Assembly: GCF_025499605.1 (NCBI RefSeq)
Contig: NZ_JAFMVC010000006.1
Coordinates: 1-64,000 of the forward strand
DNA length: 64,000 nucleotides
Source: Carboxylicivirga litoralis
Lineage (GTDB): Bacteria; Bacteroidota; Bacteroidia; Bacteroidales; Marinilabiliaceae
Direction: 5' to 3'
In this document: positions 46,420 to 57,000 of the stretch, in pieces
How the letters are laid out: each line of letters begins with the position of its first letter
Numbering within the stretch: the stretch's first letter is position 1
The notes under the pieces: model-generated
The model's input: only the letters and a program-made list of their open reading frames with translations
The model's database searches: none
Told to the model about the DNA's origin: nothing
Program-made: the position numbers and the translations under genes

Positions 46420-47256
46420 CTATTTTCGGTCAAACTCAACTTTAGCAACTACCGGCAGATGATCAGATGGGAACCTGTTATCCTTAATGTCGCTTAAGGC
46501 AGCATATTTTCTGACAGCTATTCCCTTTGAAACGAATATGTAATCGATTCTCCGGTTTAGTTTACTATTTATGTTGAATCCACTAAAAGTTCCAACAGGT
46601 CCATAAGGTGCTTTTGAAGATACTTCTCTGCTATCTATCATTTCTTTTTTAATAATAGCTATGCCCTCTGAGTCAGGCTCAAGATTAAAATCCCCACATA
46701 ATATGACCATTGATTGCCCTGCAATCTCACCAATCTTCTTAAATATTAATCGTGCAGATTCCACTTGAGCTATTTTGCCACGATGATCAAAATGCACATT
46801 AAATACATAAAACTTTGCCTTTGTTTTTATCGACTTGAATTTTCCCCAGGTACAAATACGCTTGTAATCAGCATCCCAGCCTAAGGAGGGCACATCGGGC
46901 GTTTCACTTAACCAGAAATTACCAGAGTCGAGTAGTTTGAACTTATCTGAGCGGTAAAATATGGCTGCATGTTCACCTGCTTCCTTTCCATCGTCACGAC
47001 CTTTACCAAAATAGTTGAGCCCTTCTATTTCAGCAATGTCATCCAATTGCTCTTTAAAACCTTCCTGAGTTCCGAAAATATCAAACTCGTGGTATTCAAT
47101 TAAGGACTTTAAATGGTCAACCCTGAATTGCCACTGGTTTATGCCATCGCTTTCTGTTTTTAATCGCAGGTTATATGTTGCGACATTTATGCTCTTCTGA
47201 GCAAACAAATTCACTCCAAGAAAGAACAGTATTAGTAATACCTGGTGTTTTTTCAT
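46420..47256 (-). CDS. Secreted endonuclease/exonuclease/phosphatase-fold protein
   Basis: A 278-residue EEP-family protein with a Sec signal (MKKHQVLLILFFLGVNLFAQ). The metal-dependent phosphoesterase residues are in place: Asn in NVATYNLRL, Glu in GTQEGF, Asp/Asn in GDFNLEPDS, Asp in RRIDYIF and the SDH motif SDHLPVV. Such proteins are common in Bacteroidota polysaccharide loci, where their job is unknown; phosphodiester removal from decorated glycans is one idea, and nuclease or sphingomyelinase activity are alternatives. It lies between GH144 and GH3 on the same strand with 22-30 bp gaps. Confidence 0.88.
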   Translation of the reverse strand: MKKHQVLLILFFLGVNLFAQKSINVATYNLRLKTESDGINQWQFRVDHLKSLIEYHEFDIFGTQEGFKEQLDDIAEIEGLNYFGKGRDDGKEAGEHAAIFYRSDKFKLLDSGNFWLSETPDVPSLGWDADYKRICTWGKFKSIKTKAKFYVFNVHFDHRGKIAQVESARLIFKKIGEIAGQSMVILCGDFNLEPDSEGIAIIKKEMIDSREVSSKAPYGPVGTFSGFNINSKLNRRIDYIFVSKGIAVRKYAALSDIKDNRFPSDHLPVVAKVEFDRK

Positions 47257-47278
47257 TGTATGGCGTGCTTTTCAATTA

Positions 47279-48652
47279 CTATTTAGAAATCGTAAACCCA
47301 AGTTTCTTAAGCCCTTTTTGTACATCTGCATTTTTCATGAACAAATTCCATAATAGACCTGAGCGATAGTTCTCAATCATGACAGGAATTGGGCCTTGAT
47401 CAATTGCCAAATAGCGTGGCAAATACCAGTTGTCGGTATGGCTGTAGGCATCGTACGGCCCATATTTACCTACTAATGAATCAGCTTCGGTATACAGGTA
47501 TTTCAAGAATTGCATCGATTCTTTAGGTGTATAGGGAAATGATGATAAGGCTGCAGTTGGTGAGATGACGCCCAAATCGGATTTACCGGGATGATGTCCG
47601 GCATAGCCACGCATCGAATAACTGGAGGTTAATCCCCATTGATCCGAACCATAACCTTTGTATCCGTATGGATTATCCACACAATACTTATAATGAATCA
47701 GCGCATGGTTAGTCGTTAATTGCCAATAATCGGCATACTTATCTTTCAAACCTTTAGGGTTAAGACCCAAGTATGAATAGTGCGCCCAGAAAAGAGGTCC
47801 TATAGGATCATTATTATGCTCATAGTAGTTTAACACGGTTGACAGGCCATAATAAACAGTATCATTTGCAATAGCGCCACTTTTAGCCCATCCTTTATCG
47901 TATACAGCGGGCTTAATACCGTGTGTTGGCGATGACGCTGCTAAAACGTACATAATCAAACATTCGTTATAACCACCAACCGGGAAATTCATGTCCCACT
48001 CGTATTCTGGTGACCAATGCCAGTACAATACATCTTCACCTCCTTTGGTGTACCAATCCCACTCAACTTCTTCCCAAAGTTGATGGATGTCTTTTACCAA
48101 TTGCTGTTCGGCTTCATTACCTCCCTCGAAATATTCAGCTACTGTCAGCAATCCTTGTATCATAAACGCTGTTTCTACCAGGTCGCCACCGTTATCCTTT
48201 TTACCGAAAGGCCTGACTTTTCCTGTTTGTCCATCGAGCCAATGTGGCCAGGCACCATGAAAACGATCGGCTTTGCCCAGAAAGTCAACAATCTGCTGCA
48301 TTCGGGCCAACACCTCACTTCGAGAAACAAAACCTCTTTCTATCCCAACTAATAACGCCATCACACCAAATCCGGAGCCTCCAAGGGTTACAATATGTTC
48401 ATCATTTTGGGGATATTTCCCATCGAGGTGAATCCGTTCACAGGCCATTCCCGAATTAGCTTCAGCGCCATCCCAGAAATATTGAAACGTCTGGTATTGA
48501 ACCAGATTGAGAAGCGAATCTTCCTGAAGTTGATTATTTGGTTCTGGTACATTTGATGTTTGTCTGGTTTTGGTTTGACACCCGACCATCACAAACACTC
48601 CAACTATGACAGCAATTGCTATCGGTAATATTTTATTCTTCATGTTATTCAT
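47279..48652 (-). CDS. GH144 family glucanase lipoprotein (endo-beta-1,2-glucanase-like)
   Basis: About 457 residues: lipobox VGCQ, then one glycoamylase-fold (alpha/alpha)6 domain of family GH144. Conserved features include YFWDGAEANSGMACER, RFHGAWPHWLDGQTG, the acidic motif DNGGDLVET whose Asp and Glu are the kind of residues implicated in catalysis, and GGYNECLIMYVLAASSP. The C-terminus has LAIDQGPIPVMIENYRSGLLW. Family members characterised to date cleave beta-1,2-glucan. The start ATGAATAACATG overlaps the stop of the upstream GH144 gene; 48643 is an alternative start. Confidence 0.87.
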   Translation of the reverse strand: MNNMKNKILPIAIAVIVGVFVMVGCQTKTRQTSNVPEPNNQLQEDSLLNLVQYQTFQYFWDGAEANSGMACERIHLDGKYPQNDEHIVTLGGSGFGVMALLVGIERGFVSRSEVLARMQQIVDFLGKADRFHGAWPHWLDGQTGKVRPFGKKDNGGDLVETAFMIQGLLTVAEYFEGGNEAEQQLVKDIHQLWEEVEWDWYTKGGEDVLYWHWSPEYEWDMNFPVGGYNECLIMYVLAASSPTHGIKPAVYDKGWAKSGAIANDTVYYGLSTVLNYYEHNNDPIGPLFWAHYSYLGLNPKGLKDKYADYWQLTTNHALIHYKYCVDNPYGYKGYGSDQWGLTSSYSMRGYAGHHPGKSDLGVISPTAALSSFPYTPKESMQFLKYLYTEADSLVGKYGPYDAYSHTDNWYLPRYLAIDQGPIPVMIENYRSGLLWNLFMKNADVQKGLKKLGFTISK

Positions 48653-50627
48653 AAGTAAATCCAAGTTTTGTTAAACCAGCCTGCACTTCGGGGCATGACA
48701 TCAGCAAATCCCATATTAATCCGGTACGATAATTTTCAATCATAATAATGATGGGCCCCTGATCAATGGCAATATATGAATCGGCAGTCCAGTCTTCTGT
48801 AGCGTTAAAGGCATCGTAAAAACCATATTCACCCCAAAGACGATCGCCCAACATGTAATAAAAGAAGCGAATGGCCTTCATTGATTCTTCTGGAGTATAT
48901 GGTAGCGATGAGATAGCAGCTGTTGGGGTAACCACCCCTAAATCGTTCGTTGGTGAATGGGCAGAATAGCCTTGGTGGTTATCGCTGGCCGTCAAACCCC
49001 AGCAATCGGCACTGTAACCAACAAAATGATTCTGGTTTTTAATACAATGAGCCTGATTGATTAATGAATGATTTCTATTCTGTTTCCAATAGTCAGCATA
49101 GGTATCCGACAGATTTTCAGGATTAATGCCTAAAAAAGTATAGTGTGCGAAAAACAATGGTCCTCCATAACTGTATCCAACCGGAAGTTCTATTCCATAG
49201 TATTCTGAACCATTGACTATCGCCCCATTTTTGGCCCATCCCTGGTGATAAACATCAGCAGGGATGCTATGGCTTGGTGATGAAGCGGCCATGATATAGG
49301 TGATCAGGGCTTCGTTGTAGCCCTGTATTTTCATATTCATTTCCCAATTATAATCAGGCGACCAGTGCCAGTACAAAACATTTTGTCCGCCCTGTGTGTA
49401 CCAATCCCACTCAATACCTTCCCATAGGTTATTGATTTTTTCTATTAATATGATCTCATCAGTATTTGATGCATCTAAATATTGGCGCGCAGCTAACAAG
49501 CCAGCTGCCATAAAGGATGTCTCAACCAAATCACCACCGTTATCTTTGGTACTAAAAGGCTTTGCCTGACCGGTGGTACCATTTAACCAATGCGACCAGG
49601 CACCATGAAAACGATCGGCCTCTGCAAGGAAATCAACAATTGTTGTCAATCGTTCAACTCCTTGTTGGCGTGTAATAAATCCACGTTCAATGCCAACAAT
49701 GATCGCCATCACGCCAAATCCTGAACCACCAGAAGTGACTGTCTCACCTGATGTGTTACGTTCTCGAGCCATACCACTAACGGGGTGACCAAAATCCCAA
49801 AAGTATTTGAAGGTTTGTTCCTGTATTTTAGTTAACAGAGCCTCATCACTAATCTCAGAAAATTTCAACGTCGAATCAAGCTCTGTATAATAATTCAATT
49901 CCAGGCCATCGAAAGGTCTTCCTACCTTGTTCTCAATATCTGATGAAATGCTGAATAAATAGTTGCTCCACCCTGCATATGTTTGATTGGCCGAAATTGA
50001 AATCGTTTGATTATCCACTTGTGCAATGATAAAATCCTCTGAATTACCATATAATCGAAGAGATGAATAATCCTGTACATCACTGGCTTTAACATCCACA
50101 TTAAAGCGAATTTGTAATTCCGCTTCTCTGTCAATATCCATAATCCTTGTGACAGGCTCAACCTCAATGCCATCAAATTTTATCGTTTCAACTAACAGTG
50201 GCTGAATAAGCGTAGTAAATTCATAGCTCTTTTCTTCAAATACCTCATTGTTTTCACCTCTCAATTCCTGTTTCAGAACGAGCTGGTAATTGCCTCCTTC
50301 AGATAGTGAGGGATGCGCTATCTTAATCAGTTTATTATCGTTAAAAAAAGAAAAAGTCAATTGAACTAACTGCTTATCAACATCGTAAAGCATGATGTTT
50401 TCTCGGGCTGATTCCTGGTTAACAGCTGCATCAAATCGTATTTGAATGACCTCATCCAGAGGCACTGATCGATTGGTGCCCGAAATTGACAATTCTGTAT
50501 CGCCGACATAAACATAGGTGACACTTAAAGTTGCCGCTTGCTTTTCATCTGTGTCTTTTTTACATGATGATGCTAACAAAAGGAGAACGATACTCGTGAG
50601 AAGTAAGGATATAAATTTACTATTCAT
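48645..50627 (-). CDS. GH144 family glucanase with N-terminal Ig-like domains
   Basis: About 660 residues. A lipoprotein signal (SIVLLLLASSCKK) leads to about 240 residues of two Big_5-like Ig domains (SVTYVYVGDTELSISGTNRS; VEPVTRIMDIDREAELQIRF), then a GH144 catalytic domain with YFWDFGHPVSGMARER, RFHGAWSHWLNGTTG, DNGGDLVETSFM and IQGYNEALITYIMAASSP. It is a paralogue of the following gene, so the pair may divide endo- and oligosaccharide-releasing roles or surface and periplasmic sites. I chose ATG 50627; 25 residues from 50702 lack signal character. The gene is 22 bp or more behind the LamG lipoprotein gene. Confidence 0.87.
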   Translation of the reverse strand: MNSKFISLLLTSIVLLLLASSCKKDTDEKQAATLSVTYVYVGDTELSISGTNRSVPLDEVIQIRFDAAVNQESARENIMLYDVDKQLVQLTFSFFNDNKLIKIAHPSLSEGGNYQLVLKQELRGENNEVFEEKSYEFTTLIQPLLVETIKFDGIEVEPVTRIMDIDREAELQIRFNVDVKASDVQDYSSLRLYGNSEDFIIAQVDNQTISISANQTYAGWSNYLFSISSDIENKVGRPFDGLELNYYTELDSTLKFSEISDEALLTKIQEQTFKYFWDFGHPVSGMARERNTSGETVTSGGSGFGVMAIIVGIERGFITRQQGVERLTTIVDFLAEADRFHGAWSHWLNGTTGQAKPFSTKDNGGDLVETSFMAAGLLAARQYLDASNTDEIILIEKINNLWEGIEWDWYTQGGQNVLYWHWSPDYNWEMNMKIQGYNEALITYIMAASSPSHSIPADVYHQGWAKNGAIVNGSEYYGIELPVGYSYGGPLFFAHYTFLGINPENLSDTYADYWKQNRNHSLINQAHCIKNQNHFVGYSADCWGLTASDNHQGYSAHSPTNDLGVVTPTAAISSLPYTPEESMKAIRFFYYMLGDRLWGEYGFYDAFNATEDWTADSYIAIDQGPIIIMIENYRTGLIWDLLMSCPEVQAGLTKLGFTYE

Positions 50628-50723
50628 GGGAAACAATACTGTTATATGAACTATGAAAAAATTGAAGTAATGCTCCCCTGTCAAATACAGGGGAGCATCC
50701 ACTCAATAAACCATCAACTTAGT

Positions 50724-52475
50724 TTAAAGACCGTCATTTTTTAATAACATTACCTCTTCAGCTGTTAAAGCCTTTTTAAATAGATATAATTCATCCATCA
50801 TACTTAAGTCAGAACTGTGCCCCCATCCAGTAAATCGTGGAGCGCCTGACATAATTGAAAGAATATCACAGCCTGTCCAATCAATACCATTAAACGTACC
50901 TTGTTTTACTTCTACACCATCAATGTAAACTCTTGCTTCAGTTGCACCAATAGTAAAAGCAAAATGCACCCACTCACCTGTAGAAGGATCCGCATCAGCT
51001 GCCTCACCACCATCGAACCAGGTATCAGCAGAACCATCACCAACGTTCAGTTTAAAACGTTGTGTGGCGCCATCATTACTAGCTTCACGGAAGAATCGAA
51101 AACCGCTTGTTCGATCATTCTGAGCATCCGGATTAGCAGTATCTTCAGGCCCCATAACCAGGATACCTGCCCGATCTGTTGCGTCATTGATATTTAACCA
51201 AAAGCTGGCACTGAATTCATCATTTTGAATATCAACATTTTCGGTAGAGAATGTAAGATACGTGTCTGCAGCTCCTTTATAAGCATCGCGGACAACGCCC
51301 CTTCCATAATCGAAAACAGGCGAACCAACAACCGTCGCTTTTGTAGCTGTAATGGCATCTTTATAATTACCATCGAAACCCATATAAAGTGTCGATTTTT
51401 CTTTTAGCATAATGGTCTGAATCTCTTCCTGAGTCAAAGCTGTATTGAAGAGTCGTAGTTCATCCATAGAACTGCCATCTGAAAGGTGACTCCAGCCGGT
51501 CCAGTTAGGCGCACCAGACATAATGGATATCACATTACAATCCGTCCAGTCGATGCCCTCAAAGGCTCCTTGTTTCACAACTTCTCCATTGATATATACA
51601 ACGCCTTCAGTATCTGAAATGGTGAAAGCAAAGTGCACCCATTCGCCTGTATTTGGTGTCACATCAGCGGCTTCTGCTCCATCGAACCACGAGTCTGCAG
51701 TGCCGTCACCAGCATTTAACTTAAAGCGCTGTGTGGCACCGCCATTACTAGCCTCACGGAAGAATCGGAAGCCTTTAGTACGGTCATTGTTATCATCAGC
51801 CGGCGGAGCAACTGTTAATATTCCGGCACGATCCATTGAATCATCAATCTTCATCCAGAAGGTAGCACTAACAGCGGCAGCACCATCCAAAATAGATGAA
51901 GGGAAAGTAAGATAAGAATCCGTTGCCCCTACATAAGCTGTTCCTCCCTGAATACCATCACCAAAACCAGGAGTACCAAAGCTGCTAGCTAATGTCAAGC
52001 TGTTCATTTCTCGGAACTCATTATTAAAAGGCATATAGAATATTTCACCTTCGTATTCCGGCACATAAGGAGGTGCTTTAACAAAATTGACACTAACTGT
52101 TGAGCTTTTTCCATCAAGATCTGTTGCTTCCACCGTTAACACATGGTTGCCGGTTGTTACATTATCATAGTCATATTTCTCAAGAAAGACACGATAATCA
52201 ATAAACTCAGAATAGCTGCTTATTTCGGCACCGTCAACTTTTAGGCTAACAGTACCTATTTCGATATCATCCCTCACTTCAAAATCAATGGTAATTGATG
52301 CAATTGCTTCATTAGTCTGAAGCTCATAGCCTTCAGGCGGGAAATTTACTGTTATCTGTGGCGCTGATTCATCGGCCCCCGGATCAACAGGTGAAATAGG
52401 GTCAATGCCAACGTTGCAAGAAGCAAAGAATGCAACGCTAATAATTCCGATCAAAAAATATTTTATCATCTTCAT
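50724..52475 (-). CDS. Surface glycan-binding lipoprotein with two LamG domains
   Basis: A 583-residue lipoprotein (lipobox FFASC, Cys20). Residues about 35-135 form an Ig-like domain (APQITVNFPPEGYELQTNEA), followed by two closely similar concanavalin-A/LamG_3 domains of about 170 residues each (first around ATFWMKIDDSMDRAGIL, second around ASFWLNINDATDRAGIL). Both share GFRFFREASN, TGEWVHFAFTI and ISIMSGAP. There is no catalytic motif, and it sits directly after SusD, the usual place of a SusE/F-like binding protein, so it probably holds the polysaccharide on the cell surface. Confidence 0.87.
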   Translation of the reverse strand: MKMIKYFLIGIISVAFFASCNVGIDPISPVDPGADESAPQITVNFPPEGYELQTNEAIASITIDFEVRDDIEIGTVSLKVDGAEISSYSEFIDYRVFLEKYDYDNVTTGNHVLTVEATDLDGKSSTVSVNFVKAPPYVPEYEGEIFYMPFNNEFREMNSLTLASSFGTPGFGDGIQGGTAYVGATDSYLTFPSSILDGAAAVSATFWMKIDDSMDRAGILTVAPPADDNNDRTKGFRFFREASNGGATQRFKLNAGDGTADSWFDGAEAADVTPNTGEWVHFAFTISDTEGVVYINGEVVKQGAFEGIDWTDCNVISIMSGAPNWTGWSHLSDGSSMDELRLFNTALTQEEIQTIMLKEKSTLYMGFDGNYKDAITATKATVVGSPVFDYGRGVVRDAYKGAADTYLTFSTENVDIQNDEFSASFWLNINDATDRAGILVMGPEDTANPDAQNDRTSGFRFFREASNDGATQRFKLNVGDGSADTWFDGGEAADADPSTGEWVHFAFTIGATEARVYIDGVEVKQGTFNGIDWTGCDILSIMSGAPRFTGWGHSSDLSMMDELYLFKKALTAEEVMLLKNDGL

Positions 52476-52497
52476 GTTCTTTAATTTAAGATACTGG

Positions 52498-54042
52498 TTA
52501 ACGTTGATAATCTTTTAACACAGGCAACTGATCCACTTGATTTTGCGGATAAGGCAAATAAATCTTGTCTTCAGTGAATGTCCGTCCTTCATAACTTAGT
52601 TCAGCATAATTCCCCAGGCGAACCATGTCGTAAAAACGTGTGCCCCATTCCATGGCTAACTCCGCAAATTTCTCATCCATCACCTGTTCGCTGGTTACAC
52701 CACTTAAATCTGTTAACCCCGCTCTTCCTCGTACCTCATTCACTGCTTCGTCGGCAGTCATCACGGAGCTGCTGGCTCCACGCGTCAATGCCTCAGCATG
52801 CATCAATAATACTTCGGCATAGCGGATGCAACGGAAATTGTTGTTTGAACCATAATCATTACGACCCGGGATTAACTGGTCGGATGGTAAATAGTGCTTA
52901 CCACTTGAAAACATGGCGCGCGGATAATCCAACACTTCATCGCCAGATGGTGTTACATTAGAAATCCATTCGGGCAAAGTCGCATAAGCCGCATCCTTCT
53001 GTATCTCAGCTATCCCCCGTGGGGTAAATAAAACACTGGTTTGCAGGCGGGTAGTTTCACCTCGATCCAACATGAACTTAATCCATTTGATACTTGGCTC
53101 GTAAAATCCCCAGCCACCACCGGCTCCTTCAACTTTAGGATTATAGAATGCCCCTTGTGGACCAAAAAAGGCAAATAGGTATGATGTACGGTCTCCTGAT
53201 GCTTGTCCGAAGTCAGAGTATTGATATTCAAAAATATTCTCATCATCCAGTTTACCCGGAATCTTAAACAGATTATAAAAATCACCGGATAATTTAAATT
53301 CACCGGAGTTGATGATTTCTGATGTGGCATCAGCTACCCCCTGGTAGTTTTTCAACTCAAGGTTAGCCAATGCTTGAATAGCCAATGCCGTATATTTTGT
53401 TACACCACCCCTGATATCAGAACGTTTGTTAGGGTGTATATCCAATAAGTAAGGAATTGCTTCATCCATTTGATCTGACAAGTGTTGCATCATTTCATCC
53501 TTGGTTGTCGGCATAACACCTACAAGGTCAGTCGGCACTGAATTGGTTGGAATAAAAACATCGCCCCATACACGTGTCACCTGGAACAATAAAAATGCAC
53601 GCAACACTTTAGCTTCTGCTATATATTGATCGCCCAACGCCGGATTACTGGCAAACTCCTGGTATTTTTCAATTTGCTCCATAGCTGAGTGACACATGAA
53701 AATATCATTGTAAGACACCTGCCATAGTGAATTATACATCCAGAAATCTTTGTTGTAGTTGTATTTGTCGGTTTCAGCATAATCCTGCTGATCACCTAAA
53801 CCACCGTGGTTCACATCATCGCCCCTGACAGAGATAAGCGGAAACTCTTCCCATCCTCTGGTGTAAACAGCTTCATAAGCGCCTTTCAGTGGCAAAATCA
53901 TGTTTTCTGAGATGGTGTAATCGACATCTTCTGTGAAAGATGTATTCAATGGTAACTCATCCAGTTTGTCAGAACATGAACTCACCATCACCAGTGCAAA
54001 GATTACATTTGCTACTATTATAAATTTATATATTGTCTTCAT
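52498..54042 (-). CDS. SusD family glycan-capture lipoprotein
   Basis: About 514 residues. Lipobox VSSC is followed by SDKLDELPLNTSFTEDVDY, a TPR-containing core (AEAKVLRAFLLFQVTRVWGDVFIP) and a C-terminal segment (VMDEKFAELAMEWGTRFYDMVRLG) typical of RagB/SusD. It pairs with the SusC protein encoded 12-18 bp upstream. I prefer ATG 54042 because AGAGG lies seven bases before it, while ATG 54048 is only one base away from that site. The bound glycan is inferred from neighbours, not from this sequence. Confidence 0.92.
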   Translation of the reverse strand: MKTIYKFIIVANVIFALVMVSSCSDKLDELPLNTSFTEDVDYTISENMILPLKGAYEAVYTRGWEEFPLISVRGDDVNHGGLGDQQDYAETDKYNYNKDFWMYNSLWQVSYNDIFMCHSAMEQIEKYQEFASNPALGDQYIAEAKVLRAFLLFQVTRVWGDVFIPTNSVPTDLVGVMPTTKDEMMQHLSDQMDEAIPYLLDIHPNKRSDIRGGVTKYTALAIQALANLELKNYQGVADATSEIINSGEFKLSGDFYNLFKIPGKLDDENIFEYQYSDFGQASGDRTSYLFAFFGPQGAFYNPKVEGAGGGWGFYEPSIKWIKFMLDRGETTRLQTSVLFTPRGIAEIQKDAAYATLPEWISNVTPSGDEVLDYPRAMFSSGKHYLPSDQLIPGRNDYGSNNNFRCIRYAEVLLMHAEALTRGASSSVMTADEAVNEVRGRAGLTDLSGVTSEQVMDEKFAELAMEWGTRFYDMVRLGNYAELSYEGRTFTEDKIYLPYPQNQVDQLPVLKDYQR

Positions 54043-54059
54043 TGTCATGCCTCTTTGAA

Positions 54060-57000
54060 TTAGAATTTAACGTTTAAGCCGATTGTATAAACAGCCGGAA
54101 TAGGATAAGTCTGTAAATCGACACCATTGCTAACCTCAGGATTAAAACCATTGTAATTAAATACCGTTAATGGTCTTTCGGCAGTTAGTGAAATTCTCAT
54201 GTTTGGCATAGCCGTACCAAACCATTCCTGTCCTTTGAGGTTATAGGCCAATTGAACGTTCTGGATTCTGAAGAAGGCGCCGTCTTCCACAAAATAATCA
54301 CTCATTTTCTGGTTCCATCCTTTGCGCAATCCTTTAGATGAAGGATACTTACCAACTTTTACAACATCAACTACATTGTTGTTTTCATCCAATGAAATCT
54401 GTGTGCGGTTGGTCGCCAAATCAGCATCCATGTTCAAATCAGGTGTCCAGATAACCTGACCGCGTTTGCGGTTAAGAATTTTATTACCTGTTTGTCCATA
54501 GAAACTGGCTGAGAACTCGAAATTCTTGTATTGAAGACCTAAGTTACCGCCATACATAAAAGAAGGCAGATATGATCCAAGTACCACACGGTCTTCACCA
54601 TCAATAACACCATACCCTTCTTCACCTTCGGCCTGCTGGTCCTTATATTTATAATCACCAGGTTCCAGGTTGTTAGCTACAGCTATTGGATCGTTGTTTA
54701 CTTCATCCCATGAACTATACACTCCATCAGTTTCCCAGCCGTAGAATGCTAAGATAGATTCACCAACAATACTTCTCTGACGAAATTCTGCACTTCCACC
54801 ATCAATATATTCCTGTCCATATAAATCACGCACTTCATTTTTCAATGTTGACATATTAAAGCCAACACTATAACTCAGGTCGCTATTAATTTTGTCGCTC
54901 CAGTTTAAAGCCAATTCAAAACCTGAATTTCGAATCTCTCCAAGGTTACGACGTACACTACCACCTACGAATGGCACCTGGATTGGAATCACTGCATTTT
55001 TAGTATCGCGAATGTAATAATCTGCCTCAGCTGAAAGTCGATTATTTAACCAATTGGTTGTCACACCAAAGTTTGTTTCTTCGGTTACTTCCCACTTTAA
55101 ATAGTCAAATGTACTGGATGTCTGTGTTCCATATTCATAAATATCATCAATGGCCAGGTAAACATTATCTGTTGTACTGGCACCATCGCTGGCTGGCACA
55201 CTGTTGTTACCCAACTGTCCCCAGCTGGCTCTTAACTTCAGATAATCCAGAAAATCAATATCCTGCATAAAACCTTCTTCGCTCAGTACCCATCCGGCAC
55301 CAACGGTTGGAAAATAACCCCATTTTTCCTGATACTTAGATGTACCATCGGCACGGTATGTTCCATACAATAAATAGCGGTTTTTGAAATTATAGGATAT
55401 ACGTCCGAAATAAGATAGACCATAATAACGACTGGCTTCGTCATAAACCTGTTCAACTGGTATATTACTTGACTGGCCTACGTACCACGATTCTTCATTT
55501 TGATAAGGGAACCCAAGCCCCTGTGCATTTAATCGGTCATAAGCCTCATCACGGTATTCTGAACCAAGCATAACCGTTAAATTATGATCGCCAAAACTAT
55601 CTGTATAAGTCACAACATTATCCCAAATCTGGTTAAAGTAGGTATTAGTTCTTGAAGTGACTGAAGCATCTTCCTCATCTCTTCTATAGTTATCAGTAAT
55701 ATAGTAGGGAAGTCTAACATTGCGGATTAGCTGACTCTCTATGCTAGCATTATACGTTGTTTTAAACGATAACTTAGAAGGTAGAATATCAATTTTTGCA
55801 TAGAAGTTAGCCAGTGTTTTTCGGTTCTTCGTGCGGTCATTACTAAAATCCATACTTGTGAATGGGTTTTGAGGACCACGGTAACCCAACACTGTGGCAT
55901 CCGAATAAGGCGTTGGCCAGGCATCCACATTCAATTCATCAATGACAGGCATTATCGGCACAGCCCAGTAGGCACGGCTCCATGCTGAGTTATCAGGGGC
56001 ATACCTGGTTGAGTTACTAAATAACACGTTACCTCCGATGGTAAACCAGTCGTTGGCTTCATAGTCCAATTTTGAACGGAGGTTAAATCGTTCAAACTCA
56101 TTTTTCATATCCAGAATACCTTGCTCTTCGAAGTAGCTGGCACCAATCGAATAAGTAGCTGACTCACCACCTCCTGCAACATTGATACTGTGGTTCTGAA
56201 CTTGTCCGTGTCTTAAAATCGCATCATACCAGTCGGTGTTTACATCCGGCACATTGGGATTCACACGACTTCTGCCGTAACGCTGCATGGCATTCTCAAT
56301 GTAGCTAACATCAGGGTCGGAACCCGATTCATAGGCCATAGCTGTAAATTGTTCAGCATTAGCCATTTTTACCACATTCTGCGCCACCTGGGTACCATAA
56401 TAACCGTCATAACTTATAATAGCTTTTTGATTTTTGCTTCCCGACTTTGTCTCAATCAATATCACCCCATTGGCTGCTCTAACACCATAAATTGCTGCTG
56501 CCGAAGCATCTTTTAATACCGATATGGAAGCAATATCAGATGGATTAAGGAACGTAATATCATCAAAGAACATCCCGTCAACCACGTATAAAGGATTGGT
56601 ATCACCAATGCCAGGGTAGGAACCGATACCACGTACACGCACCGTTGGTGCTTCACCGGGTGCACCGCTACTCACTATTTGCATACCAGATACTTTTCCC
56701 TGCAAAGCTTGCATGGGCTGACCAGATGGTGTTTTAGCCAGGTCGTCGGATTTAACAGTGGTAATGGAAGATGTCAGATCTTTCACCTTCATTTCACCGT
56801 ATCCAACAACCACCACTTCATCCACTAATTTCATGGATTCCTGAAGAACCACATTAATATCCGTCTGATTATTGACCGGTATTTCTTGTTTTTCAAATCC
56901 GATAAAACTATAGACTAATACAGCATCAGAAGACACCTGTAGTATATAATTTCCGTCTATATCAGTTATGGTTCCCTGAGCACTTCCTTGTATGGCAACT

